From contig NZ_JACDXX010000010.1 in assembly GCF_020539525.1 (NCBI RefSeq), positions 1 to 64,000 on the forward strand: a DNA stretch of 64,000 nt, written 5' to 3'. The position numbers were made by a program, and so were the translations under genes. Origin of the DNA: Pseudogemmobacter faecipullorum. Its GTDB lineage: Bacteria; Pseudomonadota; Alphaproteobacteria; Rhodobacterales; Rhodobacteraceae. Below are positions 42,993-54,700 of the stretch, one piece after another; the first letter of the stretch is position 1; each line of letters opens with the position of its first letter. The notes beneath the pieces are model-generated. The model made no database searches, was not told the origin of the DNA, and saw nothing but the letters and a program-made list of their open reading frames with translations.

Positions 42993-43640
42993 TCAGACCA
43001 GCATCAGCCCGATGGCGATCCGTGCCGCCTCGACCCGGCTGGTGACGCGCAGCTTGCGATAAAGATCCTTGGTATATTGCCGCACGGTATGTTCCGAGAT
43101 CGACAATGCCGTCGCAATCTCGCCCGAGCGCCGCCCCTGGCCAAGCAGGGTCAGCACCTCGGTCTCGCGCCGCGACAGCTGCGCCAGCAGATCCGGGCGG
43201 ATCCCGCCCCCCCCGGGCAGCGGCTGAGGGGCGGGGCGCATATCCTGCAGCCGCTGCAGCCGGTTCTCCAGCGTCAGCTGCAACAGCGACAGATCCACCG
43301 GCTTGAGCAGATAATCATCGGCCCCGACCCGCAGCCCGCTGAGCATATCGTCGCGCCCGACCAGCGCAGTCAGCAACAGGATCGGTGCGCCCTTGACCAG
43401 CGCCGGATGGGCCCGTAGCCGCCCGACCATCTCCAGCCCCGACAGGCCCGGCAGCATCACATCGCAGATCACGCAGGCCATGCTCTCCGGCCCCATCCCG
43501 TCCAGCAGCGCCAGCCCCGCTTCGCCACTGGCCACGCCGCTGGCCTGATAGCCAAGCGCCACCAGCTCTTCGACCAGCTCGGTGCGGAAATCGGTTTCAT
43601 CCTCGATGCACAGGATACGCAACAGATCAGGGCGCGGCAT
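42993..43640 (-). CDS. LuxR/NarL-type response regulator
   Basis: 215 residues. Receiver domain with phospho-acceptor Asp60 (CVICDVMLPGLSG), Thr in LLTAL and Lys in LLKPVD. A LuxR helix-turn-helix follows at about 148-205 (LSRRETEVLTLLGQGRRSGEIATALSISEHTVRQYTKDLYRKL). The start overlaps the kinase gene by 14 nt and has GGAG 7 nt ahead. Together with the kinase and the molybdopterin-fold gene it forms a three-gene operon. Targets are unknown. Confidence 0.9.
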   Translation of the reverse strand: MPRPDLLRILCIEDETDFRTELVEELVALGYQASGVASGEAGLALLDGMGPESMACVICDVMLPGLSGLEMVGRLRAHPALVKGAPILLLTALVGRDDMLSGLRVGADDYLLKPVDLSLLQLTLENRLQRLQDMRPAPQPLPGGGGIRPDLLAQLSRRETEVLTLLGQGRRSGEIATALSISEHTVRQYTKDLYRKLRVTSRVEAARIAIGLMLV

Positions 43641-45027
43641 GGGCAGGCTCCAATGGCAGACGAAATGTGAAAACCGAACCCTCGCCCAGCACCGAGCTGA
43701 AGCTCAGCTCGCCGCCATGCAGCGCCAGAACGGTGCGCGACAGGCTCAGCCCGACCCCGGTTCCGAACAGATTGGCGACGTTAGAGCCACGGTGGAACCG
43801 CTCGAAAATCCGCGGCTGATCCTCGGCGGGAATGCCGATGCCCTGATCCTCGACCGCGCCACAGAGCCTGTCGCCCTCGATGGTCAGCCGCAGGGTGATC
43901 GGGGTCTGCGGATCGGAATATTTGATCGCATTGCTGAGCAGGTTCTCGATCACCTGCGCCAGCAGCACCGGATCGCCACTGCAGCCGGGCAGATTGGCCG
44001 GGGCCTCAAGCGTGATGGCGCGGGCATAGCCGAGGCGGCGCATCTCACCGATCACCCGCGCGCAGAGCGCCACCAGATCGATGCTCTCGCGGTTCTCACC
44101 GATTTCCAGCCGGTCGATCAGCGCGGCGCGATTGACGCTGGTCAGCAGCTCGAGCAGGCGGGCGGTGGCGGTGGTGACATTCTCGGCCTTTTGCTGCACC
44201 TGCGCCGGGGTGAACTGATGCGCCCGACGGGTCAGCCGCTGCCCGACCATATTGATCACCGCCAGCGGCGTGCGGAACTGATGCGAGACCGTGGTGATGA
44301 AACTGCGATAAATTTCCTTGGCATGGCGCTCGGTCGCCAGGGCCTCATGCAGGGCGCTGGTGCGCTCGGCCACGATACGCTCCAGCCCCTCCTGGTGGTC
44401 GCGCAGCTGCTCGGACACCCGGCGCTGCCGCACCAGCGATCGCAGCAGCCATGAGCCGAGGCCCAGCCCCACAGCCATCACCGCCAGCGAGGCGGCAAGC
44501 AGCCGCCCGCTGGCCTCGCGCATCGTATCATATTGCAGCCCCAGCCGGTCGCGTTCGCGCAGCATGCTGGCATTGGCCAGCGCCGAGCTGGCATTGGCCA
44601 GCTCCTCCATCTCGCGGGCCAGCCCCGCCCGGCCGGCCACAGGCTGCCCCTGCGGACCGGCCAGCAGGGCGGTACTCAGACGCTCCGCGGTGACGCGGAT
44701 GGCGTCAAAGTCCTGAGCCAGACCATTGCGGGTGAAAAAGTCATATATCGGCGGCTCAGAGATCACCCTGATCCGGCTCTGCAGCATGTCGAGCCGGAAG
44801 GCCAGCTCCTCCGGCGCCGCGTCACCGCGCAGATCGCGCTCGGTCGCCAGCGAGACACGCATCGCCTCACGGGTGAGCTGCGACACCATCCAGACCATGT
44901 TTTCGCCGGTATTATCAGAGAGTTGCCGCACCATGGTACGCAGCTCCCCAAAGGACAGCACCATCAAAACCAGAAAACTGGCCACGCTGGCCAGAGCCAG
45001 CAGATAGATCCCCGCAATGTGCCGCAT
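43627..45027 (-). CDS. Membrane sensor histidine kinase
   Basis: 466 residues. TM1 about 5-26, a periplasmic helical domain of about 150 residues with repeated charged and Leu-rich helices, TM2 about 178-197, a coiled-coil linker (EQLRDHQEGLERIVAERTSALHEAL), HisKA with His249 (TVSHQFRTPLAVINM) and HATPase_c (NLLSNAIKYS, EDQGIGIP, GTGVGLSL). It lies 6 nt after the molybdopterin-fold gene and overlaps the regulator gene. The periplasmic protein encoded just before it could be its sensory partner. Confidence 0.9.
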   Translation of the reverse strand: MRHIAGIYLLALASVASFLVLMVLSFGELRTMVRQLSDNTGENMVWMVSQLTREAMRVSLATERDLRGDAAPEELAFRLDMLQSRIRVISEPPIYDFFTRNGLAQDFDAIRVTAERLSTALLAGPQGQPVAGRAGLAREMEELANASSALANASMLRERDRLGLQYDTMREASGRLLAASLAVMAVGLGLGSWLLRSLVRQRRVSEQLRDHQEGLERIVAERTSALHEALATERHAKEIYRSFITTVSHQFRTPLAVINMVGQRLTRRAHQFTPAQVQQKAENVTTATARLLELLTSVNRAALIDRLEIGENRESIDLVALCARVIGEMRRLGYARAITLEAPANLPGCSGDPVLLAQVIENLLSNAIKYSDPQTPITLRLTIEGDRLCGAVEDQGIGIPAEDQPRIFERFHRGSNVANLFGTGVGLSLSRTVLALHGGELSFSSVLGEGSVFTFRLPLEPAHAAP

Positions 45028-45033
45028 ATCAGA

Positions 45034-45546
45034 TCACTCGAGGGTGATTGCTGCCAGCTGCCAGGCCCAGCGATGGTCGTAACGCTGATCGATCAGCTCT
45101 GGGAAATCGTCGCGCGGATAGACCAGCCAGAGCGGGCCTTTACCGCTGCGCTCCATCGGCGTGCCATCCATCGAACGGGCCAGCAAGGGATTGAAAATCA
45201 GGCAATCCTCGGCCGGGATGCTCACCTCATAATCGTTCAGCGCCAGCAGGCGCAGTCTGCGCCCGCTCAGATCCTCCTGCGCCAGGCCCGCCGCTTCCAG
45301 CAGCGCGCTCAGCCTTACTCCGTCAAAGCGACGGGGGCCGGCGGTCCAGGCGGTATGGGTGGTCAGCGCAGTTTGCGGCAGGCTGGCGAATTGCTGCTCG
45401 GTGAAACCGGTGCTGCCCCCGGGGTGCGTGACACGGATCAGCAGCGGCTCTGAAGCGGCCCGGGCAAAAGACGCCGGGAAGGGAGTACAGGCAGCACTGG
45501 CAAGAAGCAGAAAGCGACGGCGTGGAATAGTCCGGAACGTATGCAA
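45034..45546 (-). CDS. Periplasmic molybdopterin-fold (SUOX-like) protein, Cys ligand absent
   Basis: 170 residues. The signal has PRRRFLLLASA, which could be Tat. The mature part resembles the sulfite-oxidase/YedY molybdopterin-binding domain in its RRFDGVRLSALLEAAG and LRLLALNDYEVSIPAED segments and a PLWLVYPRDDFPEL end. The Mo-ligating cysteine expected before the GVxLxxLL motif is missing: the stretch there is TALTTHTAWTAGPRRF. Only Cys115 remains, in another place. So catalysis is doubtful, and a ligand-sensing role for the kinase encoded 6 nt downstream is more attractive. This is inference. Confidence 0.72.
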   Translation of the reverse strand: MHTFRTIPRRRFLLLASAACTPFPASFARAASEPLLIRVTHPGGSTGFTEQQFASLPQTALTTHTAWTAGPRRFDGVRLSALLEAAGLAQEDLSGRRLRLLALNDYEVSIPAEDCLIFNPLLARSMDGTPMERSGKGPLWLVYPRDDFPELIDQRYDHRWAWQLAAITLE

Positions 45547-45708
45547 TTTAGTCTCTTACTTGGCAGCCGCAGGACCTGCGGTGCGGGTCTTCCTTCGGGC
45601 ATCCCCCTCTTTGCGGCGCAGAGGACAGGAAGGGGCCGGTCGGCCAGTGCCCGGCAGGATCAGCGCCCTGCTCCGACAGCTTTGCACAGATCAACCAATG
45701 GGCGAAGT

Positions 45709-45737
45709 AAAAATGGCGGGACAGAGCCCGCCATTTT
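45709..45737 (-). terminator. Intrinsic terminator of the giant exoprotein gene
   Basis: On the minus strand AAAATGGCGGG, a six-base loop CTCTGT and CCCGCCATTTT form a perfect 11-bp stem ending in TTTTT. It begins 24 nt after the stop at 45761. Confidence 0.9.
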
Positions 45738-45760
45738 CAGGTTTGCAGCAACAGGGCGGC

Positions 45761-48700
45761 TCAGCCCTGCTTTGTCGCCGTCACCAGCGCGCCAAGGATC
45801 AGCGGCACCCGGTCGAGGCCGCGACGGAAGTCCGGCCAGTGCGGAGCAAGGCGGAACTGCAGCAGCGGCTGCTGATCGCCGGTCCGCGTGCCCTCATTGC
45901 CAAGCTCTGACAGGCTGCGCAGATTATACACCCCGGCGAGGCCGAGACGCTCGACCAGACCGCGCGCGGTCTCTTCGACCAGCACTTCGGTGCCATTGAG
46001 CATGAAGCCTGCGCGGCGGGTTTCCAGCGCCAGCACCGGAGCGGCGCTGACATCGGGGCCCTCTCCGAGCACGAAGCTCAGCCGCACATCCGCGGGCACC
46101 CACAGCTCGAGCTGGAACCTGCCATCGATCCCCGAGAAGTTCCGGCTGATCCGCAGGCTCTCTTCGCCGCGCCAGATGCCCTGATCAAGCTGAACATCCT
46201 GATCACCGAACTCGACCCGGTTGCCGCGATGGATCAGCACCGCATCCTGGCTGACCGGCCCGTTGAAGGTGATCGAGCTCTGATCGCGCAGATTATAGTC
46301 GAGGCCCGCGCGCAGATCGTCGATGCTGCCCGCAGTCGGATCGCCGACCGGCTGGCTGACCACGGTTTCAATGCGGACCACCGGGCCCACATTATCGCCA
46401 TTGTCACGCACCGTCGCATCGATATGCCCATCCGGCTGCAGCGTGGTCAGGATGGCGTCGACAGAGTCAGAGGTTATCTGCACCTCCCCGCCCCGCGCCA
46501 GCCCCAGACGGACAGAGCCCTCTGCGGTCACATCGATCAGCCGCGCCGCCTCCAGATCATGGCGGCCATAGGCCGGCTGCGCCGACAGGCCAAAGCCCGC
46601 CTGATCGGCGCCGGTCACAGAACCGACCCCGATCGCGGTGACGCTGACATCGCCCGCGGCGGTCAGATGCACCAGATCGCGGCCCTGCAGCGCCCCCGCC
46701 GTCAGATCGCCCTGCGTCGTGGACAGCCGCAGTTCGGTACCGGCGATGGCATAGCGGATGTTCAGCCCGCTGTCGCTGCTCAGATCCACCCTGCCCGAGG
46801 CATAGGCGGTCAGGCTGCCGAGGGTTGCGCCGGTGATCTGGCCGCTGCCGCCCGCCAGCCCGCCGATATTGCCGCCAAGGGCAAAGAGCTGCAGCTCGCC
46901 CGCCGTGACCGGTGCGGCCCCGATCAGGAGATTGCGCTTCGCCGTCATCACCACCTGCGAGGCCCGCAGGCTGCCGCCCAGCGTCAGATCGTTCAGCACC
47001 AGCAGATCCAGCACCCGACCTGCGCCGAGCGCCTCGGTCAGCAGATCACCCGCATCCGTCACATGCAGCTCGCCCCCGACCGTGCCGGTCAGGATGCTGA
47101 TCGCGGTCTCCAGACGGTCGGCGCCCGCGCCGACATCGCCCGCCGCCGTCAGACGCAGCCGCGAGCCGGTGACATCGGTGCCGGTCGCTGCCGCCAGATC
47201 CAGCGCCGCGCGCAGATCGAGATGCAGATCCTCGGCGCCGAAGCGGATCACATCCGCCCCGACCAGCGCCAGATCGCCAAAGGCGGTCAGTGTGCCGCCG
47301 CTCGCCAGATCCATCGCCGCCAGCCGCGCGTCGGTCGTCAACCCGGCATTCAGCGCGCCAAGTGTCGTCGTCAGGCGGATCAGGCCGGTGCTGCCGGTCT
47401 GGCTGATCTGCAGCGGCGCGGCCAGCGTGCCAACCCCGGCCGCCGTCAGCGTCAGATCGGCAGCGCTCAGATGGCCGCTGGCCTGCGGGCCCTCGACGCT
47501 GAGATCGCCGGCGACATTCACCTCCAGCGCACCGGGCGTCACCACCCGGCCAGCCAGCGCCAGATCATTATCAGCGGTGATCGAGATATCGCCGCTGGCC
47601 TCTACAGCCGCGATCCGGGCCTCTTCATAAAGCGCCACCCGCAGATCGCCGCTCAGCGCCGCCAGGTTCAGCGTGCCAAGGCTGCCGTCCGTGCCGCGTT
47701 CCAGCTCCATCCCCAGGGCCTGGGTCAGGGTGCCGATCGAGCTGCCCGAAAGCAGGATATTGCGGGCGATGACCCGGGGCGTCGCGCTGCTGAAAGCATC
47801 GGTGATCGCGCCGCTGGCCCGCAGATCGACAGTGGCCCGCGAATAGACCTCGGCAAGGCTCAGTCCGCCGGTGGCATCGAGCCGGATATCGCCTTCGGCG
47901 CGCAGGTTGGCAACGCCGCCCGCGCCCACCGCCACGCTCAGGCGGCGCTCCGCCGTGCCCAGGCTGCCTTCGGCGCTTTCCAGCACCAGATTGCCCGCGC
48001 TGCGGATGTCGGTGCCACTGGCAAGGGTGCCGGTGATGGCTTCTTTGGCGCGCAGAGTGACGCCGCCCTGCCCGCTGACCGAGCCCAGACGCAGCCCCTT
48101 ATCGGTGCCGATCAGGATATTGCGGCCCGCAGTCTGCGAACTGACGTTCAGCACGCCATCATTCAGCCCGGTGACCGGATTGAGCCCGCCCAGCATGGTG
48201 ATGTTCAGATCATCAAAGCGGCGCAGGCGGATCAGCCCGGTCTGGGCATCCTGGCTGACGTTATGCGCCAGGGTACGGCTCAGCAGCAGCAGCTCCTCGT
48301 TGCTCAAGGGCCCGGTCAGATCCAGCACGACATCGTCCAGATCCTGGCCGACGCCATCGCGGGCGATCAGGGTGATGCTGCCAAAGGCCGTGACATTGCT
48401 GCCCTCATTATCATCCTGGCTGGAGGTGGTGCGGCGCACCACATCGGCCGAGATCGAACGCAGCATCTGCGCCTGGTCGAACAGCGCCGCCCCGGCAATC
48501 CGGTCGCGCTCGGTGCTATCAGCCTGATAGCGGTACCCGGCAGCATAGCCGGTCTCGGTATCGAAGCTGCGCCAGAAGGCCTGGCGGCTTGCGGTCCAGT
48601 CGGCGATTTCCGCCTCGAAATCATCGGTGCTCAGACCGCGGTCCAGCAGGACCTGGCGCTGCGCCTCCCAGGCGGCCAGGGTTTCGGCATCCGGGGTGAA

Positions 48701-51700
48701 ATCGGCGGGCAGTGCTCCGGCAGCCTCGCGCGCGATCCAGTAGTCGCGGTACATCCGCTCGCGCTCGGCCTCATAGGCGGCGATCATCGCCTCGGTCCGG
48801 GCGCCGTCTTCGGTCAGCCCCAGCTCGTTGCGCCAGATCTCCACCAGCTCCTCATTGGTGCGGAAATCGCTTTTCGCATCATTCAGCCCGTCGAGGATCG
48901 CGCCATCAGGCGCCCGCAGCGTGACATTGCCGGCCTGCGAGCTGACCGCTGCCACCCGCATATCGCCCGCGGTCTCGGTCACATCAATATGGCCCGAGGC
49001 CGTGGCCGAAAGCCGTCCTGCGCCCTGCAGATCGATGCGCAGGCTTTCCGTCCGGCCGATCTGGCCGGTGGCCGATTTCAGCGTGATATCGCCGCCACGG
49101 ATCACCGTCCCGGCCTGCTGCACCAGATCGCCCCGGGCGGAAAGCGTGATCGCCCCCACCGAAGCGACCTGCGCATCCGAGCGCGAGGTGGTGATATTGC
49201 CAACCCTGAGATCGCCACGGGCCGAAGCCAGATGGATCGAATCCGCCGCCGAGGCGGTCACCGCCTGGCCCTCGGCCAGCGCGAGGCTCAGCGCCTGGCC
49301 TGCGGTGCCGATGCTGCCCTGAGCGGCGCTGAAGCTCATGCCCTGGCCCGAAAGCACCACATTGCTGTTGCCTGCGGTGATCGAGCCCTGGCTGGAGGTC
49401 ACCTGCGAGGTGCCGCCATAATTGTTGACGATGCCGCCGAAGATCACCGAACCGGCGGTGTTGATATTGATGGTCTGCGCCCCGGCAATGGCATCCGAGC
49501 CGCTGAACACGATGTCGATGGCGTAATCCGCCTTCACCCGGTGGTTGAACTGCTCAACCGTGGTATGGGTTTCGGTCCAGGTGTAGTGGCGATAGCCCGA
49601 GCCGAGCTTATACCATTTGACCGAGTCATGCGTCTTCTTCTCGGCGCTCTTATTGGTCTCGCTGCGGTCCAGCAATTTGCCTTCCACTGCATAGGCGTAA
49701 TCCGCCCCGCCAAGGCTGCCGCTGAGATAGGGGGCCTGGGCCACCACGGTGACCGAAGGCACGGTCTCATTGGTGACCTTGGTCACAGTATTCTCGCGGT
49801 CGACCACGCCGCCGACCAGGATCAGCTCCTCGCGGCGTTTGGTCACCACGGTGGTGGTTTCGGTCACATTGGTGAAGATATAGTCGCGATCCGCCTTGGT
49901 GGCATAGCTGTACTGACGGGCATCCCCGGCATTGCGGGTATATTCCGTCAGCCGCAGCTGCTGGCCGACCGGCAGCGAATAGTCATAATCCCAGAGCGAG
50001 ATCTTGCCGGTGGCGCCTTTGGCCACGCCATTGGCATCCAGCTCGCCGCCGATCATGATCCGGCCCAGTTCCATTGCATAGCGCGAGCCGCTGTTCACCG
50101 TCACCGCGCTGAAGCCGTCCAGCACCTCGATCTTGCCATTGCCGGTCGAGAAAATGTCACCAACGATCGTGACATCGCCGCCAAGCGCCTCGATATCGGC
50201 AACCACGATGCGCTTCGCCACCGGATCCCAGGAAATCGCAGCATTGCTGCGGATATAGGCCAGGGCCGAATCGAGGCCCTTCCCGGTCAGCGGATCATAG
50301 AGCAGAATATTCGACGCACCGCCGAGACCCTGCAGCACCTGATCCAGCCCGGCGCCCAAGCTGATATCATAGGCGCCCACCCCGGCCCGGATGGTGCTGT
50401 TAACATTCACCATATCGGCCGAGATGAAGATGCTGGAATTGGCATAGATCCCGCCGGTCTGGCTGGCCTCGGCCGGACGGAAAGCCGGGATCACCAGGCT
50501 GCCGGTGCGGTAGGTCTTCGTGCTGCCGACGCTGCCCGAACGCACCGCGCTGCGGATTGAATTCTCGACCCGGGTGAAATAGGCGCCGTAGCTGTCTTCC
50601 GGGTTGGCACCGCTGGTCGAGCGCACGCCCGGGCGGTATTCCATCGAGACCGAGCGCGCGCCTGCCACATGGATCTCGCTGGCCCGCATCTCGCGGTAGA
50701 TCGAGATATCCTTGCCCGAAGACCAGACCTGGCCGCCGAGGTTGAACACATCACCCTGATGCAGCAACCGCCCGTTGGCCGTGCCGGCCTCGACGCGGAT
50801 CACCGGCTTCGCCGGATCGGTTTCAGCGCTGACCATGGTCAGGCTCTGTGCGCTGCCGCCGTTGGAAAGCCCGGCCAGCATGGCGCTGTCGGTCACCCGG
50901 GTGCCGTTAAAGCTGATGGTGCCGCCGGCGTAATTCTCAATCGTCAGATTGCCGACCGCCAGGGTGGCGGTGCTGCCCTGGGTGGCTTTCACCTCGATCA
51001 GCGCATCGCCCGGGGCCACCAGATCGCCATTGCCCGAGACATGGGTGCCGCGCAGATGGATATTGCCCGCCGAGGCGCGGATATCGCCCACGGTGATCTG
51101 CACCCGGCTGGCATCGCCACGGATCTCGTCGATCGCCGCCAGCAGGCGCCCGCGTTCCATGGTCCAGGCGGCTTTGGCGATCTCATTCGAGGCAAAGGCC
51201 GGATCATTCAGCCAGCCATTAACCTCGGCCAGACGCTCGCTCAGCGCTTTGGTGGCGGCGCTGCCGGTGCCCTTGTCCCAGTCGGTCTGGGCATGGGCCA
51301 GCGCATCATCGGCATAATCACCGTAATGGGCATTATTATCGGCATCAAAATACAGCACCTGGATATTGCGTGCCCCGGCACGCAGATTGCCGTTCAGCAC
51401 GAGCCCATGATTGCCTTTATCGGTCGAGCTGCCCGATTTGATATCGAGCGAGACCGGATCCCCGCCGAAGATCCCCGAGATCGCCGAAGCAATCTCGGCC
51501 AGGACCTGGCGGTAAAGGTCAGTGCCGCGGCCAAAGCCACGCACCAGCCGGTCGCCGCCCTCGGCCGCCACGATAATATCGCGCACCGCCTTGACGTCGG
51601 CCCCGGCATCGATCTGCACGCGCGAGATGTCCTTCGCGATGGCATCCGCATCCGGCTTGGTCACGATCGGCGCGGCGGTCTTGTTGTAAAGCCGGGTCTC

Positions 51701-54700
51701 GGCCTGCAGATCGAAGCCCTGCAGCTGGCCCCGCACATAGCCCGCCAGCAACGCCACATCCTGTTCGGCAAACAGTCTGGCCCCCGCACCGATAGTGACC
51801 AGCGCGTTGCCGGTGAAATCGGCCAGGCTATTGCCCGAAGCTGCCCCCGCCAGACCGGTGGTCGAGACATTGGCATAGGCGAGGATCTTCACCTGATTGC
51901 CCGCCGAGAGCCGCAGCCCGGCCCCCGAGTAAAGCTCGGCATTTTTGATGCTGAGGATCGCGTCTGAGCGCTCGGCAATCACCTTCAGATCGGCTTTCGG
52001 AATGGCGATACCGCCATCGGCATGCAGCTCTGCACGTTCCAGAATGTTGTAATCATTATAAGCTGCCAGCGAGAAGACGGAATCCAGCCCTCCCGCGCCG
52101 CCCATCTCCATGATCGCGCCGTCATTCACCGTGAAGCGGTTATCGACATTGCTGCGCAGGGTCGAGGCCACGGCCGCGCCGCCCGCCAGACCGCCCGAGC
52201 CGCCATAGATCGTCGCCTTGCCATCCAGCGCGCCGCTGGTGATGCCGGTGGCCGAGGCCAGATCGGCACTGCGCTGCGCGCCGATGAAGGCGCCGGTGCC
52301 GATCTGCATGTCCTGGCTGATGGTGACGCGGGCCTTCTGCCGCGCCCCCGAGGCACCGGCCAGATTGGCGGTGGTCGAGCTGACATAGGTCAGCAGATCC
52401 GGCCGGGTCGCGGTCAGCATCGACAGATCGCGCGCCGAAAGAGTGAAGGCCCCGGTCCGGGTTCCGAACAGCGCCGAGGTGGCGAGCTGGGCATTGGTTT
52501 CGGCTTCGGCAGCCGAGCCGGCGAACAGCCCCTGCGATCCGGCCGAGACCCGGGTGGTATAGCCCGGCGCGTTCAGCGTGGTGATCTGCACCTTATCGCG
52601 CGCCAGCAGCAGATCTCCGGTTTTCAGCCCGTCGAGCTCCAGACTGACCCGGCCCTCCTGGCCCGCTGCCTGTCCGGCAAAGGCGGTGACCGCCCCGGCG
52701 GCGACCACGCCACCGGCCTTACCGTCGCCGCGCGCGTCAAAGCGCAGGTTTTCGGCCATGGTCTGAATGGTCAGATCGCCAGCCGAAGCGACAAAATCAC
52801 CGCGCAGACTGGCCGAGACCAGATAGCCGCCGGTGGCGGTGGCATCCGCGCCGCCGCCCGCCCCGATGCCGCCCGCCGAAGAGCTGGCGCTGGCCGAGGC
52901 CCCCTTGCCGCGCAAAGCAGTGTCGATCAGGATCGACGAGGCGCGGATCACCCCCTGGAAATCGGCGGTAACTTTGGCCGAAAGCTCGGCTTTGGCCAGT
53001 GATACCCCGGCCGCCACCGCGCCCAGGGCCTTGCCCGTGGCCGTGGCGCTGACATCGGGATTGGCCTCGGTGACCAGCTGCACCTCACCGCCGGTGATGG
53101 TGACGCCAAGCGCCGTGGTCTCGGTGACCGAGGCCGCCCTGGCACGGGCATCCACCCCGTTCAGACCGTAATAGACCCCGCCCGCCCCGGCCTCGGCCGT
53201 GACCGATTGCCGGGTGACGCTGCGGCTGGTGATCTTCACCGCGCCGCCCAAAAGGCTGGTTTGCTGGCCGGTTTTGCCGATCTCGACCCTGACCTTGCCG
53301 GTGTCGCTGACATGGGCCACTGCGGCGCCGATGCCGACCATGCCGCCCAGGGCATAGTTCTGAATCTCCAGCCGGGCCGCCAGATCGCGCAAAGCCGAGA
53401 TTTCCAGCCCCTCGCCGCTGCCTGCGGCATTGCCGCCGCTCAGCTGGCTGCCGCCACCGACCACAACCCCGGCCGAGCCGGTGGTCTCGACCCGCGCCAC
53501 GCCAACCGCCAGCGCCGCCAGGCCACCGCCCGCCAGCGTATGGGCCACCGCATGCACGCCCTGCGCCCCCTGGCCCTCATGGGCCGAAAGCTGCAGCTTC
53601 TTGCCTGCGCTCAGCACGCTGTTCTGGCCAACCGATACCAGGGCCCCCGCCCCGGCATGGATCAGCCCGGTGCCGCTCGCGGCGCCGGCAAAGCCGCCCA
53701 CGCCCAGGGCGCCGGTGCTCTGCCGCACATCGGTCAGGCTGGTGGCGGCCAGCCGCACATCGCCCGCGCCGCTGATGCGGGCATTCTCGCCGATCACCAC
53801 CCGGGCGCTGTCGGCACCAAGCGCGCCGTCCAGGTTCAGCCCGCTTGAGCGCGCCAGGCCATCGGCCTGGGCATCACCCGCCCCGGCCGCTTTGGCCAGG
53901 GCATCAGCATTGCTGTCACCACTGCCCGCCAGCGCAGAACGGGTCTCGGCCAGCGCCGAATCCTTGGCCTTGCGCTCATCCTCATTCTCCGAGGCCAGCG
54001 TGCCGCCGATATCGACCGAGCCGACCGCCGCGGTGATCCCCAGCAGCCCGGCTGCCGAACCCGCCGCCACGCCCATGGTGATATTGCGCGACGAGGTGGC
54101 GGTCAGCGCCACATTGCCCCCCGATTGCAGCACGACATTGCGCCCGATACTGACCTCAGCCGCAGTCTGGAAGCGCTGCAGATCGACCGCAATCCCCACC
54201 GCCGCCAGCCCGGCGGCGCTGATCGCGCCGGTCTGGGTGGTGCTGGTCACCCGGTCACTGGCGCCGATTGCCAGATCGCCCTTGCTCTCCAGGGTCTGAT
54301 CGGCGTCGATCTCCACCCGGGCCGAGGATCCTGCGATCAGGGTCTGCGCCACGACGGTGACGCCGCCCAGCAGGCCGCCCGCGCCGCCGATCGTGTCGGC
54401 GGTGATACGCAGCTCGTTATCGGCCTTCATCGAAATCGCGCCGCCGCTCAGCAGATTGCTGTCGAGCAGCACCGTCTCGGGGCCGGTCATCGCCTCATTG
54501 GCGACATCGCCCCGCAGGCTGCCAACCCGGATCCGGGCATCGCTGTCGGTCTGGGTCACCGAAACCGCACCGCTGCCGCCAACCGCGGCGGCGCTGAAGG
54601 CGCCGGTCTTGGCAGAGTTCACCGCCAGGGTTTTCGCGCTGACGCTGAGATTGCCACCGCTGCCGCTGCTGCGCGGCAACAGATCGGTGCCCAACAGATC

